The notes under the pieces: model-generated
What the model was told of the DNA's origin: nothing
Seen by the model: only the letters and a program-made list of their open reading frames with translations
Databases searched by the model: none
Assembly (NCBI GenBank): GCA_022539475.1
Contig: VCMS01000104.1
Location: 62,001 to 126,000, forward strand
Direction of reading: 5' to 3'
DNA: 64,000 nt
Source of the DNA: Gracilaria domingensis
Lineage: Eukaryota > Rhodophyta > Florideophyceae > Gracilariales > Gracilariaceae
Shown: piece by piece, positions 47,396-58,689 of the stretch
How the letters are laid out: each line of letters starts with the position of its first letter
How positions within the stretch are numbered: the first letter of the stretch is position 1
Translations under genes and position numbers: made by a program

Positions 47396-49564
47396 CTACA
47401 GTGGGACTAAAGAGTTTCCATGAAGGGTCCTAGATCGTTTCGAAGTTGAGTTAGCTTTTGTCTGTTCACACTGTCGAGTGTCAGTTGTGACGGTCGTTCT
47501 TACAAGGCCATTCACCCCTGCCTCCTCTTGTTGCTGGTGCACTCTCCTGGACATTTGAGTTCTGAATCGAAGGAACTCCTTCTTCTTAAAGATGAAATCG
47601 AGGTCAGAAACTTCAATATCGGCGATTGACATCATATCGTTACAAACTTCTCGTTGTTGGCGCCTGGCAAACCTGATTATAAATTCTTTAACATTTGGTC
47701 GAAGTTCAGGTGATATCAGCAACTCTTTGTTGTCTACGCAGAGATTTCGAACGCTCCACCACGCTTCTGAATCTTGGAGCTCCGCAATAGCTTCGAGAAG
47801 ATGTATGATTCCCGTTTGCGACAAGGTCATACTTCCGTGGTAGACGAACTTCTTTGCACAATCTATCGCACTGTGGGTGTCGCCCATCCTAACGTACGCA
47901 GCTAACAAGGAGTCCAGGGTGTGACCGGATGGAGGAATCTGGTATTCACTCATTTCTTCATAAAGATGTATTGCTGTTTTGGGTCCATCTGGTCTGCATT
48001 CTCGACAATTGGCGAAATTGTATATCATCTGATCAAAAGCGTCTTCGATCTCCATGCGAGATACGACGCTTCTCTTACTTGAAGCTGACTTTGAGCTTCG
48101 GAGATACGCTCCAAATTCTTCTAACGCTCTTGACTTAATTCCTAAATGAGCGTAAGCCCTCGCAAGTGAAAGACGGGAATAAGGAGTATGTCTTACGCCA
48201 GCCCTTATCATGTGCTCCTCCATCATGCTCAGCTCCTGTTGCCATCGAGTTACAGGTAACGCTTGTTTTCTCCGTGCCGATCTGTAATCGCCCGGTATCA
48301 CACAAGCGCTAAATATGAGCCCGTAAGTGACGGCAGTTGGAACTATTTCCGTTTCTGTCATGTCAGAAAGCAGCGTGGTCACCATTTCCGGATCGTTACA
48401 ATAACGCAACTGACCTGCGAATAAGTTGTACGTGTGCACTTTGAGAGGAATACAAGCACTTCGCATTGTATCCATCCAGGCCTTTCCAGCAGCGAGTCTG
48501 TCATTCAGTCGAGCGTTACAGCGTAGAATAGCTCCAAGTGCCATAGAAAACGCCTGTTCATCCAGCTGAACATGTCTCCTCCTGGCATGTTCAATGCGCT
48601 GTTGTGTCTCGTCGAGCGAAAGAGCTGCATGCTGTAGGAGTTTGAAATACGCGCCCGTCAGTGGAAGACTGCTCTCAAAGAGGGGTATATTCAAGCTTGT
48701 CAAATTGTCATACGCAGAAAGACAGACACTTGGGACAACCGATGAAGCCGCTGCAATAGCCTTGGTGGCAGATGTGAGCAGCAACGCCATAGCGGAAGGG
48801 TTAGACGTGTATGTGGACTTTGGCGTACCATAATCCTGCTCACATAAGTTGGCTCGTACCCAACTCATGAGAGCATGTATAGCCCTGACAGCACCTTCAC
48901 CACCGCATGCCACGAATGCGGAGATAGCTGCCGACAACACAGCAGTGTCGGACTGCAGTGGTTCTTCCTTCTGAGCACGACTCCATTGCCGCTCCACATT
49001 GTCTATGTTGGGTACAGCTGCACAAAGTGCGTGTTCCATCTCCGCAACTTGAGCAGCATAGCGGCGTGTACGAGGAGGCAGAGGCTGTTTGTCAGACATA
49101 ATTATGCCCTCTTGTAGGAAAAACGGAGAAGCTGATGACGGCGGTTGCTTTGTACGTACGGCCCGTAGTGCGCGGAGATTAGTTAGTAACGAACGATCGT
49201 TAGGAGCAGCCCGAGATACAGCGGAGACAAAACGGCGATCAACAGCCAGGCCCATGGAGGGAAGAATCTGCAGAAAGTGGAACGCAGCATGGGCATTTCG
49301 TTCCCTGCACAGGGCCGATACAACATGTGCCGCTGCCGCTTGGGTGGGTTTCGACATGCTGTTAAACACGGCACTGGCCGCGACTGAATCCGGCACCTGG
49401 GCACAGGCGCGAACGACAACCTCGTAGAGATTGTCGGAACGTAATTCAGCCGGACGCTTGACAAAGTGGCGTATTGCCGCATCAAAGTCGCCGGTGCGAA
49501 AGAGATGGATTATTTGAGACTCGGAGAGCGATGAGAGCCGGCGGAATCGGACATTACTAAGCAT
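47396..49564 (-). CDS. PPR-type organellar RNA-binding protein
   Basis: Encodes 722 aa, an almost all-helical protein with scattered pentatricopeptide-like repeats. The clearest stretches are HTYNLFAGQLRYCNDPEMVTTLLSDM, IVPTAVTYGLIFSACVIPGDYRSA and GHTLDSLLAAYVRMGDTHSAIDCA. Each has the helix-turn-helix pattern with an aliphatic/Asn start and a Pro just before it. PPR proteins bind organellar RNAs and control processing, stability or translation. The N-terminus MLSNVRFRRLSSLSE could be a targeting peptide. The repeats are degenerate; the RNA target cannot be read from this. Single exon, ATG at 49564. Confidence 0.78.
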   Translation of the reverse strand: MLSNVRFRRLSSLSESQIIHLFRTGDFDAAIRHFVKRPAELRSDNLYEVVVRACAQVPDSVAASAVFNSMSKPTQAAAAHVVSALCRERNAHAAFHFLQILPSMGLAVDRRFVSAVSRAAPNDRSLLTNLRALRAVRTKQPPSSASPFFLQEGIIMSDKQPLPPRTRRYAAQVAEMEHALCAAVPNIDNVERQWSRAQKEEPLQSDTAVLSAAISAFVACGGEGAVRAIHALMSWVRANLCEQDYGTPKSTYTSNPSAMALLLTSATKAIAAASSVVPSVCLSAYDNLTSLNIPLFESSLPLTGAYFKLLQHAALSLDETQQRIEHARRRHVQLDEQAFSMALGAILRCNARLNDRLAAGKAWMDTMRSACIPLKVHTYNLFAGQLRYCNDPEMVTTLLSDMTETEIVPTAVTYGLIFSACVIPGDYRSARRKQALPVTRWQQELSMMEEHMIRAGVRHTPYSRLSLARAYAHLGIKSRALEEFGAYLRSSKSASSKRSVVSRMEIEDAFDQMIYNFANCRECRPDGPKTAIHLYEEMSEYQIPPSGHTLDSLLAAYVRMGDTHSAIDCAKKFVYHGSMTLSQTGIIHLLEAIAELQDSEAWWSVRNLCVDNKELLISPELRPNVKEFIIRFARRQQREVCNDMMSIADIEVSDLDFIFKKKEFLRFRTQMSRRVHQQQEEAGVNGLVRTTVTTDTRQCEQTKANSTSKRSRTLHGNSLVPL

Positions 49565-49770
49565 GTTTCGATAGAAAGATCACGTTAAAATGGTTGCAAG
49601 TGTGGAGCTGAGTCTTCATTCGTAACAAATCCAATGCAAGTGGGTCTTTGACGAACTTGAATGGTGAAGTATCATATTGATCGCAGCTGGGCTTCTGATG
49701 GGCGCGATGGTTGGCGCGAGCTGCGGAATGCAGTCCCTGGTCCCCACCTGCTTTGCGGTGATCTGTGATT

Positions 49771-49991
49771 GGCTGTGCAGCACAGCCTGTGCTGTGTTAC
49801 AGAAGGAATACGGCACCCCGGGGGTGTAACACCCCCAGGGTGCCTTTTGCCCGAAAAAAGTGACAGTGCCATTCGGTATCTCCACAAGCTGCTCTCTACG
49901 ATGTTCGAGCTACCTAACGTAGACGTACCAACGGTACCAGCGGTACCTTCTTAGATCAGTACGTTAGGTATCCTTAGGGATACCTCCGGTA
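49771..49991. repeat. Cluster of palindromes between the PPR and REEP genes
   Basis: In 221 bp: GGCTGTGC-A-GCACAGCC (49771-49787); a 33-nt hairpin with 16-bp arms, one mismatch and one central base (49812-49844, arm GGCACCCCGGGGGTGT); TACC-N3-GGTA at 49926-49936, overlapping another at 49935-49945; AGGTATCC-TTAG-GGATACCT (49966-49985), and TACC-N3-GGTA at 49981-49991. It lies in the divergent promoter region of the two genes. Confidence 0.8.
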
Positions 49992-50067
49992 CGTGCTTGG
50001 AGAACATACAGAGCAGAACGTCAGTAGGCAAAGTTCGCTTGTGTTTTGGTACAGTGATGTGTGCACG

Positions 50068-50491
50068 ATGGGCAACGTTCTCACAAACATCGCTTGGTAA
50101 GTTCTTCTTGGAAACTGCGTCAGTTGTGTATACCCCAATGCCACCCACGTGAGGAGTGAGAAAACTAACAGACTCTCAATCGCCACGCAGCCACGCAATA
50201 GCCAATCTTTACGCATCGTACGGCAGCTATCGCGCATTGAAGAACAATGCTTCAAACATTCAACTGATTCACATTCTCATCACATGGCTGTTCACCACAG
50301 TTTTTCTGATGGTAACAGATAGCGTTCTTGATCCGGTGTTCGGACCTTGGTTGCCATTCTATTTCTTAACAAAGCTGGTAGTGGTTGGGTGGATGGTTTA
50401 TCCAGGAACGCGTGGCGCATGCTATCTTTTCGTGAGATATATCGAGCCCTTGCTCCCAGAAGTCCCACAACGGTCGACATCATTGTCATGA
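50068..50491 (+). CDS. REEP / HVA22 / Yop1-type ER-shaping protein (two exons)
   Basis: Exon 1 50068-50096 (29 nt, MGNVLTNIA) and exon 2 50191-50491; the 94-nt intron runs from GTAAGT to CGCAG and the phases match (TG + C). The product has 109 aa. It has the TB2/DP1/HVA22 pattern: IANLYASYGSYRAL for the family's 'xYPAYxSxKAI', a hydrophobic hairpin (LIHILITWLFTTVFLMVTD), PWLPFYFLTKLVVVGWMVYP, and GACYLFVRYIEPLL for the 'GAxxLYxxxixPxL' segment. Such proteins insert as hairpins to curve ER tubules. It lacks the long C-terminal tail of larger REEPs. The 29-nt first exon would be missed by ORF-based calling. Confidence 0.8.
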
Positions 50492-51086
50492 AGATGACAT
50501 CCATTGCAAATATGAGGAGTGCGAGCGGGGCAGAGTTTGCAAATGAGCGAAGGCTTCTTGGTTTGCGGCGAAGCGTGCTTCGAAGCACACACCTTGGCAA
50601 CATGCAACGCGACTGCCATTGCTCGAGCTTGCTCCTGCGAGTCTACAATCGGAACGTGACCTCCGAAGAAGAGCGATGGCGAGCACAAGACGCTAGCGTT
50701 TAGAAGATTCCTTCTTGCCCTTGTGATGAAGGTAAAATAAATTGGCATGATCATTTACTTCCGTTGCAGGATTGCTTAACTTTTGAAGATCTTCCAGTTG
50801 TAGAACGAAAGGCAATCTACTTTTTCATCTCCATGCTTTCTGTTCCCCTACTCCAAACGAGGCTTTTCTCACTTGGAAAACACATCAGAACTTCCGCGTA
50901 CACACAGTCTAGACAACTCGTGAGCTTCCCGAACTCGGTGCCAAACCGCACGCCAGCTCTCGAGACTTCGGTGCCACCATTGCCTTCAAGTGCAAATGAT
51001 TCACATCGTATCCCCGGGAAGTGGCATTGTGCTTGACTCAGATCATCATACATGACGCATGTCACCCGTTGACGTAATAAAATGAA
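50492..51086. other. Convergent spacer, no gene recognised
   Basis: About 600 bp between the REEP-like and ZIP genes. Both 3' UTRs must lie here. Short ORFs only. Confidence 0.4.
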
Positions 51087-52157
51087 CTAACCATGCACTC
51101 CTGTCACTTTGAGAGCCACGGTGATCACTGTGATGATCACCGCTCCCAGAATAGTGAACAGGAACTTACGTAACTGCCAATCACTGCGCTCGACAAACTC
51201 CTCCGCCATTAGCTCGAACGCGCCAATGTACAGAAAAGTACCGGCCGATATCGCAAACAGAACACCCTGGACGGCGGCCGAAAGGCTGGAAAGAGCGGCA
51301 CCGATGGCAACTCCAACCGGAATTGCCGACGAAAATAGGGTAACCAGCACCAGGAAAGGCAAATAACGAAGGCCACGAATAAGTTTGAACGAGAGAGCGG
51401 CAGCTGTGGCCCACCTGTGAGTGACAGTTGCGATGAAGATATTGAGCGCAACGTCAAACGAATTGGAAATACCCAGCGCCATGGACTCAAATAGTGAATG
51501 CAGTGAGAGGCCCACAACTTGAATGAGGCCCTGCCAAAAGAGTCCGGAGCCGAAGCCACCTAGCGTGGGCGATGACGCCTCATCACCTTCATCACTCTGG
51601 AGTTCGACGTCCTTCACGTGTTCCCCATGAAGGGAAACAGAGGGGAACAATTTCGGTATGAGAATCTTCTCGACAGCAAAGAGAACGTAGAACGCAATTC
51701 CGGCAATTAGGAATGCCCATGGGAACTCTCCCTCGTGACCCTCTTCTCCTTCCTCGTCGTCATGTTCTTCACCCTCCTCGTCCCGGACGAGCTTGGAAAG
51801 GAGGCGAATACCGGCACCGAGCATACGTCCATGTGCGTGTTCCTCGCCACTGATCAGTTCAACGGCCTCAGGAAAGATATGCAGCAGTCCAGTAGACAAA
51901 AAGATGCCTGCCGCAAGAGCGTTTCCAATTCGGATGGCTGCATTGAATTTCGCACCAACCCCACCGGTGGCTTTCTTCACGAAGTACACGATATGAGCGA
52001 ATAAGAGCCCCTCTGCCAGCAAAATTGCGGCGAAACCAATCTTCCACGACCTTAAGCAGCTTCCCTCACATAGTTCACGAACAGTAGTACTGAGCTGTTC
52101 GGAAGACGCGAGCAAGGAAGCCGCAGCGGCCGGGAGAGTGAATGAAGGAGACGACAT
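51087..52157 (-). CDS. ZIP-family metal transporter
   Basis: Encodes 356 aa from the ATG at 52157; the frame opens at 52460 but the extra part has no conserved features. Eight hydrophobic segments are visible. The acidic/His loop between TM3 and TM4 (EEGEEHDDEEGEEGHEGE, about 150-168) is typical of ZIP proteins. TM4 carries HSLFESMALGI (the family's HSxxExxALG metal-site motif), TM5 ATVTHRWATAAAL (HKxxxA-type; Arg replaces the usual Lys), both with metal-binding His, and TM1 LEAEG-like LLAEGLLFAHIVYF. ZIPs move Zn, Fe or Mn into the cytosol. Metal specificity and membrane are unknown. Single exon. Confidence 0.88.
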   Translation of the reverse strand: MSSPSFTLPAAAASLLASSEQLSTTVRELCEGSCLRSWKIGFAAILLAEGLLFAHIVYFVKKATGGVGAKFNAAIRIGNALAAGIFLSTGLLHIFPEAVELISGEEHAHGRMLGAGIRLLSKLVRDEEGEEHDDEEGEEGHEGEFPWAFLIAGIAFYVLFAVEKILIPKLFPSVSLHGEHVKDVELQSDEGDEASSPTLGGFGSGLFWQGLIQVVGLSLHSLFESMALGISNSFDVALNIFIATVTHRWATAAALSFKLIRGLRYLPFLVLVTLFSSAIPVGVAIGAALSSLSAAVQGVLFAISAGTFLYIGAFELMAEEFVERSDWQLRKFLFTILGAVIITVITVALKVTGVHG

Positions 52158-53455
52158 TGTACGCCTGTGACACTGACGGTGACGGAGTGGGTGCTGGCGG
52201 TGGTGGCGCTGGTGCTTCCAGTGTTTGAGCAGGACTTGAGAGCGTGCAGCACCGCTGCTACGCAAGCACTCACGCAACAGCTTGGTGCAAGTCGTTTGCA
52301 CTAGGGCACGCGCATATGCGCTCGGGACCCATATTCGCCGAAGAATTGGTGCAGTGATTGGTGCCAAGACGATGAGGTGCGGCACTGTGGACATGCTGGC
52401 ACGTGAGTGGCCCACAGTCGTCGCTGGCCGGTGTAGACATCGGTGGGGTGGCGGAGCCAAATCCTGGCCTCAGGGCCTCGCTGGCACCGTGATAATCGTC
52501 ACCGGGGCACAGCTACGGACAGTGCCTTCGCAAAACACATGCCAGCGTAAAGATCAATTCACAGAATGTGCAGGGGTATGCTAAACAACAAGCTTGTCCG
52601 TGCGACGGTAGGTACTCAATGGCATCTGCGACGGTTCACTTGGGCAACGTCCCGACGCCGTCTACACGACGCAGTTGAACGTATGACCGTCATAGCTGCG
52701 AAACGAGAGTGGTCGGCCTCTCCATTTACCGACCATGATTTGCTGTTCACAACGTCAAACTTTCATCGATAGAAACCATCCCTCTCGACCCTTGCCCCTG
52801 ATCTAGCCGTTACATTGGAAGCATCAAAACACTTTCACGGGAAACTAAGAATGAAGACATATCCGAATTAGGTAGGCTGGCCTCTCTGTTGAAAATGCAA
52901 GCAAGCATTCAGTTCATGACTTATTAGTGAGGGCCATCTTTACATCGTGACAATGAAACATCAACACGCCTACAGTTTCGTTGGCTCGTCACAAGAGTTA
53001 TCCTTAATTTACATCGGGGCTACAGCTTCAAGTTGTGCAGTACTGTTGAAGGTTTCTTTGCGCTTCACCCAGTTAGAATACGCCAAAACAACTTGCCCTT
53101 AATTATAATGGGAGCATTCTGAAACAGCAAATGCACATTTTGTTCGACGCTCCAAGTCATGATTTGAGCGCACGGCATGACTTTGCGCTTGCGATCGGGC
53201 TGAATTCGGTCAGCGGGCTTGCCACGCAGACCGAGTTCTGCTCCCGACGCAAAACATTACTTTCAGCGTGCGTACTCTTTGGTAGTGAATATCGATTGGC
53301 TGCTCTCGCTGCGCGTTCCCCTCGCTGTGCGTTCGCTTCAGAATGTGTGATGATATTTGAATGAACGACTGAAAAAAACTCTTGAAATGACTGTTGATTT
53401 ACTGTGGCGGTTTTCGTTTTTGTGATTTCAGGAAGGCTTATGAATCGCAAATACA

Positions 53456-53486
53456 CAAACGCACAAAATGCGATTTTGTGCGTTTG
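53456..53486. repeat. Perfect 14-bp-arm hairpin
   Basis: Arms CAAACGCACAAAAT and ATTTTGTGCGTTTG around GCG. A bulge then allows pairing to continue for about three bases outside. It lies in the gene-free stretch. Confidence 0.85.
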
Positions 53487-53650
53487 GTGTTTCAGGATGC
53501 TCCCAATGTTTGGATAGCGTGGTGAGTGCTTACTTCCGTAACAGGTTCTCCTTGTGTAGTATACGACAGTGTGTCCAGCAAAAGGTCATCGATGCCATTA
53601 CCTTGGTGAGCACTGGCACCGCTGCAAGTAAGATCATCACACAAGTCTAG

Positions 53651-53677
53651 CTCTCATGACTTTGAAAGTCATGAGAG
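53651..53677. repeat. Perfect 13-bp-arm palindrome
   Basis: Arms CTCTCATGACTTT and AAAGTCATGAGAG around a single G. It lies 165 bp from the hairpin at 53456-53486. Confidence 0.85.
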
Positions 53678-56600
53678 TTTTGCGGACCCGTCTGCCAACT
53701 CACTGGTCTTAGGTCGTAGACTGCACTCCATGACCCAGCTCCAGTTCTAAAAAATTCGTGTGGACTGCTGATGGAATAGCGAACATTAGAATCCTTCTAC
53801 GTGCAAGGGTCTACTCTACGCCGTACGATGCGGTTTGAGATTGAGATTGAGATGCCTAGTACAAGTGCTAGAAACAGCTCATTTAGGAAACGCATGTAAA
53901 TCATCACGACATTGTAGACGTCCAGTAAAAGAAGGCATTCGATAGCTATTTGTTTTCGCGTATCAGCCATTGAGAACCTCCGGAAAGAGAAGAGAAAGAT
54001 TTTGTACTAGCCTGCCAGGAAGCATTCTGCAATTCCTCTCTCGGCTGGTTTCTTGGTGCGCAGGTTCTAAGCCGTGTTTCATATGCCATACATACGAAGG
54101 TACTTCAACGCTTTTTATTTTAGAGAGAGTTTTCTGTCCTTCTCTTTTCCGTTCCACACTCCGATCGATCTTTAGTTTCAACCCAATTTGCTTGAAATGC
54201 TTTTCTAATAAATAACATCCACTGATGCATTTTATCTGCAAAAGCTGGGTATACCGGTATTTTTCTCAAACGAACGGGCAGCCTATGGGCTGCGATCAGC
54301 AGCGTGGTGGGCTTGAAGGATACCCTTGTACTTCTGAAGTCGCTGATTTCTTCTCTTGTCGTTTTGTTGTCGAAATCTATCTTCCTGCGCTCTGAGAGCC
54401 CCCCCAATACCGTCGGTACATCCCAGTTCACTGTGTTCGGGCGCTTTGGTTTCGAAGTCGCCCTGACGGTCCAAACCGCAGAGCCGCTCTCGTTTCCGTT
54501 ACAATCCGACGCCGCGTGTACTGCTCAGCTTTCGAATCGCGTTACTCTTTCATTTTACAATTGCGTCCCAAGAATGGACACATTTAGTTCGAGAAAATGC
54601 ATTGCTTTCTATGGGCCATTGCCGGCACAAGACCCAAACCCGACTTCATATTCTTCGGAACGGCTGTAGTGAGAAAGGGGCATCCAGCACCCAACTTCAA
54701 GGCGATGACCCAAATTGTACTCGCAGCAATCCATGCAAGGACCAGGGCTGGAAGTACAAAGGGCAGCTTTGTTGTCCACAGGGGACTTGGTCTCTCTCTT
54801 TCTTTCTCTCTCTCTCTCCGTGAAATTGTGAAGTATTCGAACTTCTACAACGAGGTCGATAAATACCAACAACTAATATCACCTCTATACCGCAGTCAAT
54901 AACGCCGAGAAACTAGGTAAGCCACAATCACTGGTCTGAGTCAAGAAGATACTAGACTTCATGTACGATTTAGACCAGAAGCGTTTCGTCACCGACGCTT
55001 GTAGCCTTCTCTTTCTTCTTAATCTCTTCATTTCACCTCTAGCGGCCGTCGACTAAAGGGCACGCTATGACGAGGCGTTCTGAATGAAGATGGGCTTGAT
55101 AAGGGGAGACAAGCAAAAAGTGGTCTGTTTTCTACATGGATAGCTGGGGATGCAGCTTGAACGCAGCAGAAGCTTGAATGCTTTCAACTTCTTCAAAACG
55201 AACATTCTCCTTCTTGCTTCTTTGCAATTTCGGAGCTGAATAAGACTACTATTATTTGCACTCCCTCTCTGGGAGAAAAAGGTTTTCAGGATCAGGTATA
55301 GCGCGAAAGTAAGGCCATTCACTAATTCCGAGCCAGCCGTATCCAGATGGTCAATTCTCTGCTCGAGGATACAGAGTATTCGATTGACTATGGCGCACGA
55401 TATGTAAGGCGCTGCACTATGCTGATTTGCAAATGGGTACGAAGGAAAGAACAATCGTCAAAAATTGAAGGCATGAGTGCAGGCCCCGGTGTACATTTGC
55501 GGGAAGATGATGCACAAGGTAATAAGGTGAAGCACCTGTACCAAGAAGATGCTAGATCAATTTGAAATCGCACAGGTGCATCAATGGGTTTATCGTCTTC
55601 ATCCGGGAACCCTAACCCTCCAAGTGAACGAGACCTGATCAAATGTTGCGATTTCTATCGCGAAGCCCCTAACTCAACTGAAGACGAGTAATGTTGGGAA
55701 TTAAGAATGGGCGGAGTTTTGAGTTTTAAGCAGTGCAGAAGTCTACAATGGTAAAGAATTCCGCAATGTACGAATCATAGAAGGATACGCTCAACTACAT
55801 CATTTGCCAGAATGCGAGCGAGTTGAAAAAGTGAATGAAGGAAAATGTCTGCTACCTCTCTGAGTACCGTGGTGAGGGCTCCGTCAAGACCGCCTGCACA
55901 CTCTCTAATACGGGCCGGTAGTCTAATTCTTATGTACCACAGTGCGTTTCTGTTGAAAGAAACGCTCTCACCAGAAAACTCACCTACACTCGTGCCTCAG
56001 AGATGCGCGTTTCGGCCGGTTGTGCGGTCACCACGACCGGCCTAACCTGTGGCGTAAATCTTCGAAACTTTGTACGGGGCGAAACGGATCTTGCTGTTGA
56101 GTCTGTTACGGAACGATTCGTGACAAAGAATCATCTGATGAGGCTTTCCTTCGAGTTTGTCGCAGGGCTCCTACTCATTCATTCATCCTACAGTAGGATT
56201 AGGGCTTTAGGATTCCAACTCAATCATATCATCTAGGAGTAAGCAAGATAAGCACTCCCTCGCCGTCGCGTTAGGGTCCCGACAAATTGAATTCTCCGTC
56301 CACTACTGCTGAGATCGGAGATAGGGACACCATGCGAAGTCCAGTTTCCACAAGGAAAATATGACGAGGGTTTCGTGGACCTAACGGGGCCCGATACGTA
56401 ACAAATGCTTTCATCGACGCATATCCGTTTATCCGTTTCGTTACGGAGCACACCCTTCCATGTCGCAGTACGTAAATCAGACTTACGGGAACCCAGAGGG
56501 CCGGCAGACTCTTTGCTCCCCGTATTCGGAGCTAAAGCAGCCGCTTGGAACTCTGCCGAGCATCGATTGGCGGTTTGCCACGTCGAAGAACCTTGAAATG

Positions 56601-57210
56601 GAAGACTAACCATGTCCAACTCTACATGTTGGAGTGACAAGGGGGGTGTTATTACCGCAGACTGCTTTTCTCGCAAAGTGTTCATGGCGAGCAAACCGTG
56701 ATAAGAGCGAGCAAACGTGGCTTCATTTCATGCAGGTTCGTCAACACTGTTTGAACCAGAACGCGAACTCCAGGCAATTTCGAGCACTTTTCAACACCTT
56801 GATACTTCCGTGACCGTAGAAGCACAAAAATTTGTAACTTGAGCAACCAACGTCGAATGAATTCTGTTCGTTCAGGTTTATCAGACTGACCGCAGAAAAA
56901 CGGCTAGATATTGGGAGTGGCCCACGAACAGTAGATGGCTGTATGGAGCGATAGGAACTATACACATCTGCCCACATCGTGGGGCCTCGAGGATTGGCAA
57001 ATGTTGTTCCACGGGCCTAGTAATTCATTTGATGCCCTATCATCCAAACTTGTACATTTTTCTGTTCAGGGGTCAAACTTAACAAATGAATTTCAATGCC
57101 ATCCAAGCACTGCAGCGTTAGGACTTCCTTTGTCCACCTTCCTGTATGGGAAAAGCAACAATTTTCGAGGCGTTCTACATGTGCTGCTAGTTGCATCTGT
57201 GCGAGCTCCA

Positions 57211-58689
57211 TCACTCCTTTGGATTCTGAACCGTGTTTGGATGTGTAGTCGAGTCCAAAACCCTGTCTAAGTTGAGTTCGATCGACTCTGATAACCGTCT
57301 AAGCACCGCCACGTCCTCATCCATTAACGTCCGTAATGATCGCCACTTGAACTTTCGATCATTCTTTCTCTTCGACCCTTCATCTAGCTCTGCATCGTCC
57401 AAATCTTCCTGTAATGCCTGTTTAAGCTCTTTCACACCGGGTACGGGTGATCTATCGAACAAAGCAGCATATATATCACCGTTCTCGGGCGCTGTTTCTA
57501 AAGACTTGATTCGCTGTAGCCAGTTGTTGAACCCAGTCGTTTTATCCTTCTGATGCCATAACACTGTACGTTTCTTGAAAACTGTGGGTGATTTAGCCAC
57601 TCCTGTCTCCAAGTGTGAGTAATTCGTCCTTTTCCACCGAAGCCACACTTTTTCCCTTTGCAACAACGATTGAACGAAGTGTTTTAAGCGATTGCCGTCG
57701 TCCTTCTCCAGAAGTGCCAAAACACGATGCTTTAGCTGTTCTCCACTGCCGTTCCTCCCGAATAGTTTGCCGCAGAAATCGGCATTCTGCCGCACAGCAT
57801 GGGTATCCTTTTCTCCAATTGGCAGGGAACCAGTTGTCTCAAGGTGGTGAAGAAATATAGCGTATTGAACGAGCATGTGTCGACGAAAGTGAGTGTCGGC
57901 GAGCTGCAAGTTGAGAACATTAGGTGAGGTTGGATAATCCACGCCATGAGGCACAGTGTCACTTCTTACTGCTGTACTTTCGAAAGCCGATATGACAGTG
58001 TCAAGTGAGCTGGCAGCCTCTTTCCACAATCTCTCTGTTTCAGCAATTGAAGGATTCTGAAGAAACTTTTGCAAACCCCATAGCGCATTGTATAAAGCGG
58101 CATCCACATTGCTTTCCGGAAGCGGGTCGTATGCGATTGGATGTATTGCATACGCACCTCGGCGATTCATACCCGATGGATGCCACGCACGTAACGATTC
58201 AGCTAACATTAGGCGTAGACGACCAGACCTGATTGCGTTGAGCCCGTGTGTGTCACGTTCTATAGCTGACTGAAACAGCTTAATGAAGTACAACTGTCGA
58301 CGAGGTGTGCGGGGTAGTGCAGTGATTCGTTTGCGAACAGCATCCAGGTTTGCGACGATATCGTCGAGGGTGATGAACGAAAAGAGATAATGAAGGTACG
58401 TGACTGGTGCATGTTGATCTAGACGTTCCTTCAGCGATAGACTTGTCGCAATGTCTACCACATGCAACGCATCAAACGGAGATGGTGATTTAAGTTGCTT
58501 GGTGAGGAGAAGAAGTAATGTTGGATAGAAGTTAAATCTGGGGAATTTTTCGATTAGCTCCTCGGTAAGAACATCAGGCGGGGCTTTGAGTTTTTCACAT
58601 AGGAGTTTGTTTAAAGCATCCTTCGCTTGCAAGTATTCTTCAACAGGATTCGGCTTGGAATCAGGTTCATTTGCTGTAGACATCGCCAT
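57211..58689 (-). CDS. THOC1: THO complex subunit 1 (THOC1/HPR1)
   Basis: Encodes 492 aa. THOC1 is part of the THO/TREX complex that couples transcription to mRNA packaging and export. The family's core segment is clear: SPNVLNLQLADTHFRRHMLVQYAIFLHHLE (near residue 250), then the VWLRWKRTNY segment and an acidic/basic tail. N-terminal helices (FPRFNFYPTLLLLLTKQL) also fit. No death domain (present in animal THOC1) is visible. It begins with two adjacent Met codons (MAMST), either of which could be used. Single exon. Confidence 0.85.
   Translation of the reverse strand: MAMSTANEPDSKPNPVEEYLQAKDALNKLLCEKLKAPPDVLTEELIEKFPRFNFYPTLLLLLTKQLKSPSPFDALHVVDIATSLSLKERLDQHAPVTYLHYLFSFITLDDIVANLDAVRKRITALPRTPRRQLYFIKLFQSAIERDTHGLNAIRSGRLRLMLAESLRAWHPSGMNRRGAYAIHPIAYDPLPESNVDAALYNALWGLQKFLQNPSIAETERLWKEAASSLDTVISAFESTAVRSDTVPHGVDYPTSPNVLNLQLADTHFRRHMLVQYAIFLHHLETTGSLPIGEKDTHAVRQNADFCGKLFGRNGSGEQLKHRVLALLEKDDGNRLKHFVQSLLQREKVWLRWKRTNYSHLETGVAKSPTVFKKRTVLWHQKDKTTGFNNWLQRIKSLETAPENGDIYAALFDRSPVPGVKELKQALQEDLDDAELDEGSKRKNDRKFKWRSLRTLMDEDVAVLRRLSESIELNLDRVLDSTTHPNTVQNPKE

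Larger units (their letters stand above)
52158..57210. other. 5-kb spacer with two perfect hairpins, no gene recognised
   Basis: The longest gene-free stretch of the window. It holds perfect inverted repeats at 53456-53486 and 53651-53677 and CT-rich microsatellite DNA at about 54793-54818. ORFs are short (up to 153 codons) and overlap in several frames. The best candidate exon is a Cys-rich frame on the plus strand at about 54640-54790 (NCTRSNPCKDQGW, then QLCCPQGTW), which has the spacing of a small secreted or carbohydrate-binding domain. I could not connect it to other exons, so I make no gene call. Confidence 0.35.

Noticed and set aside
55600-55620. CCCTAACCC stretch resembling a telomeric repeat
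   Set aside because: Only about one and a half units, no array.
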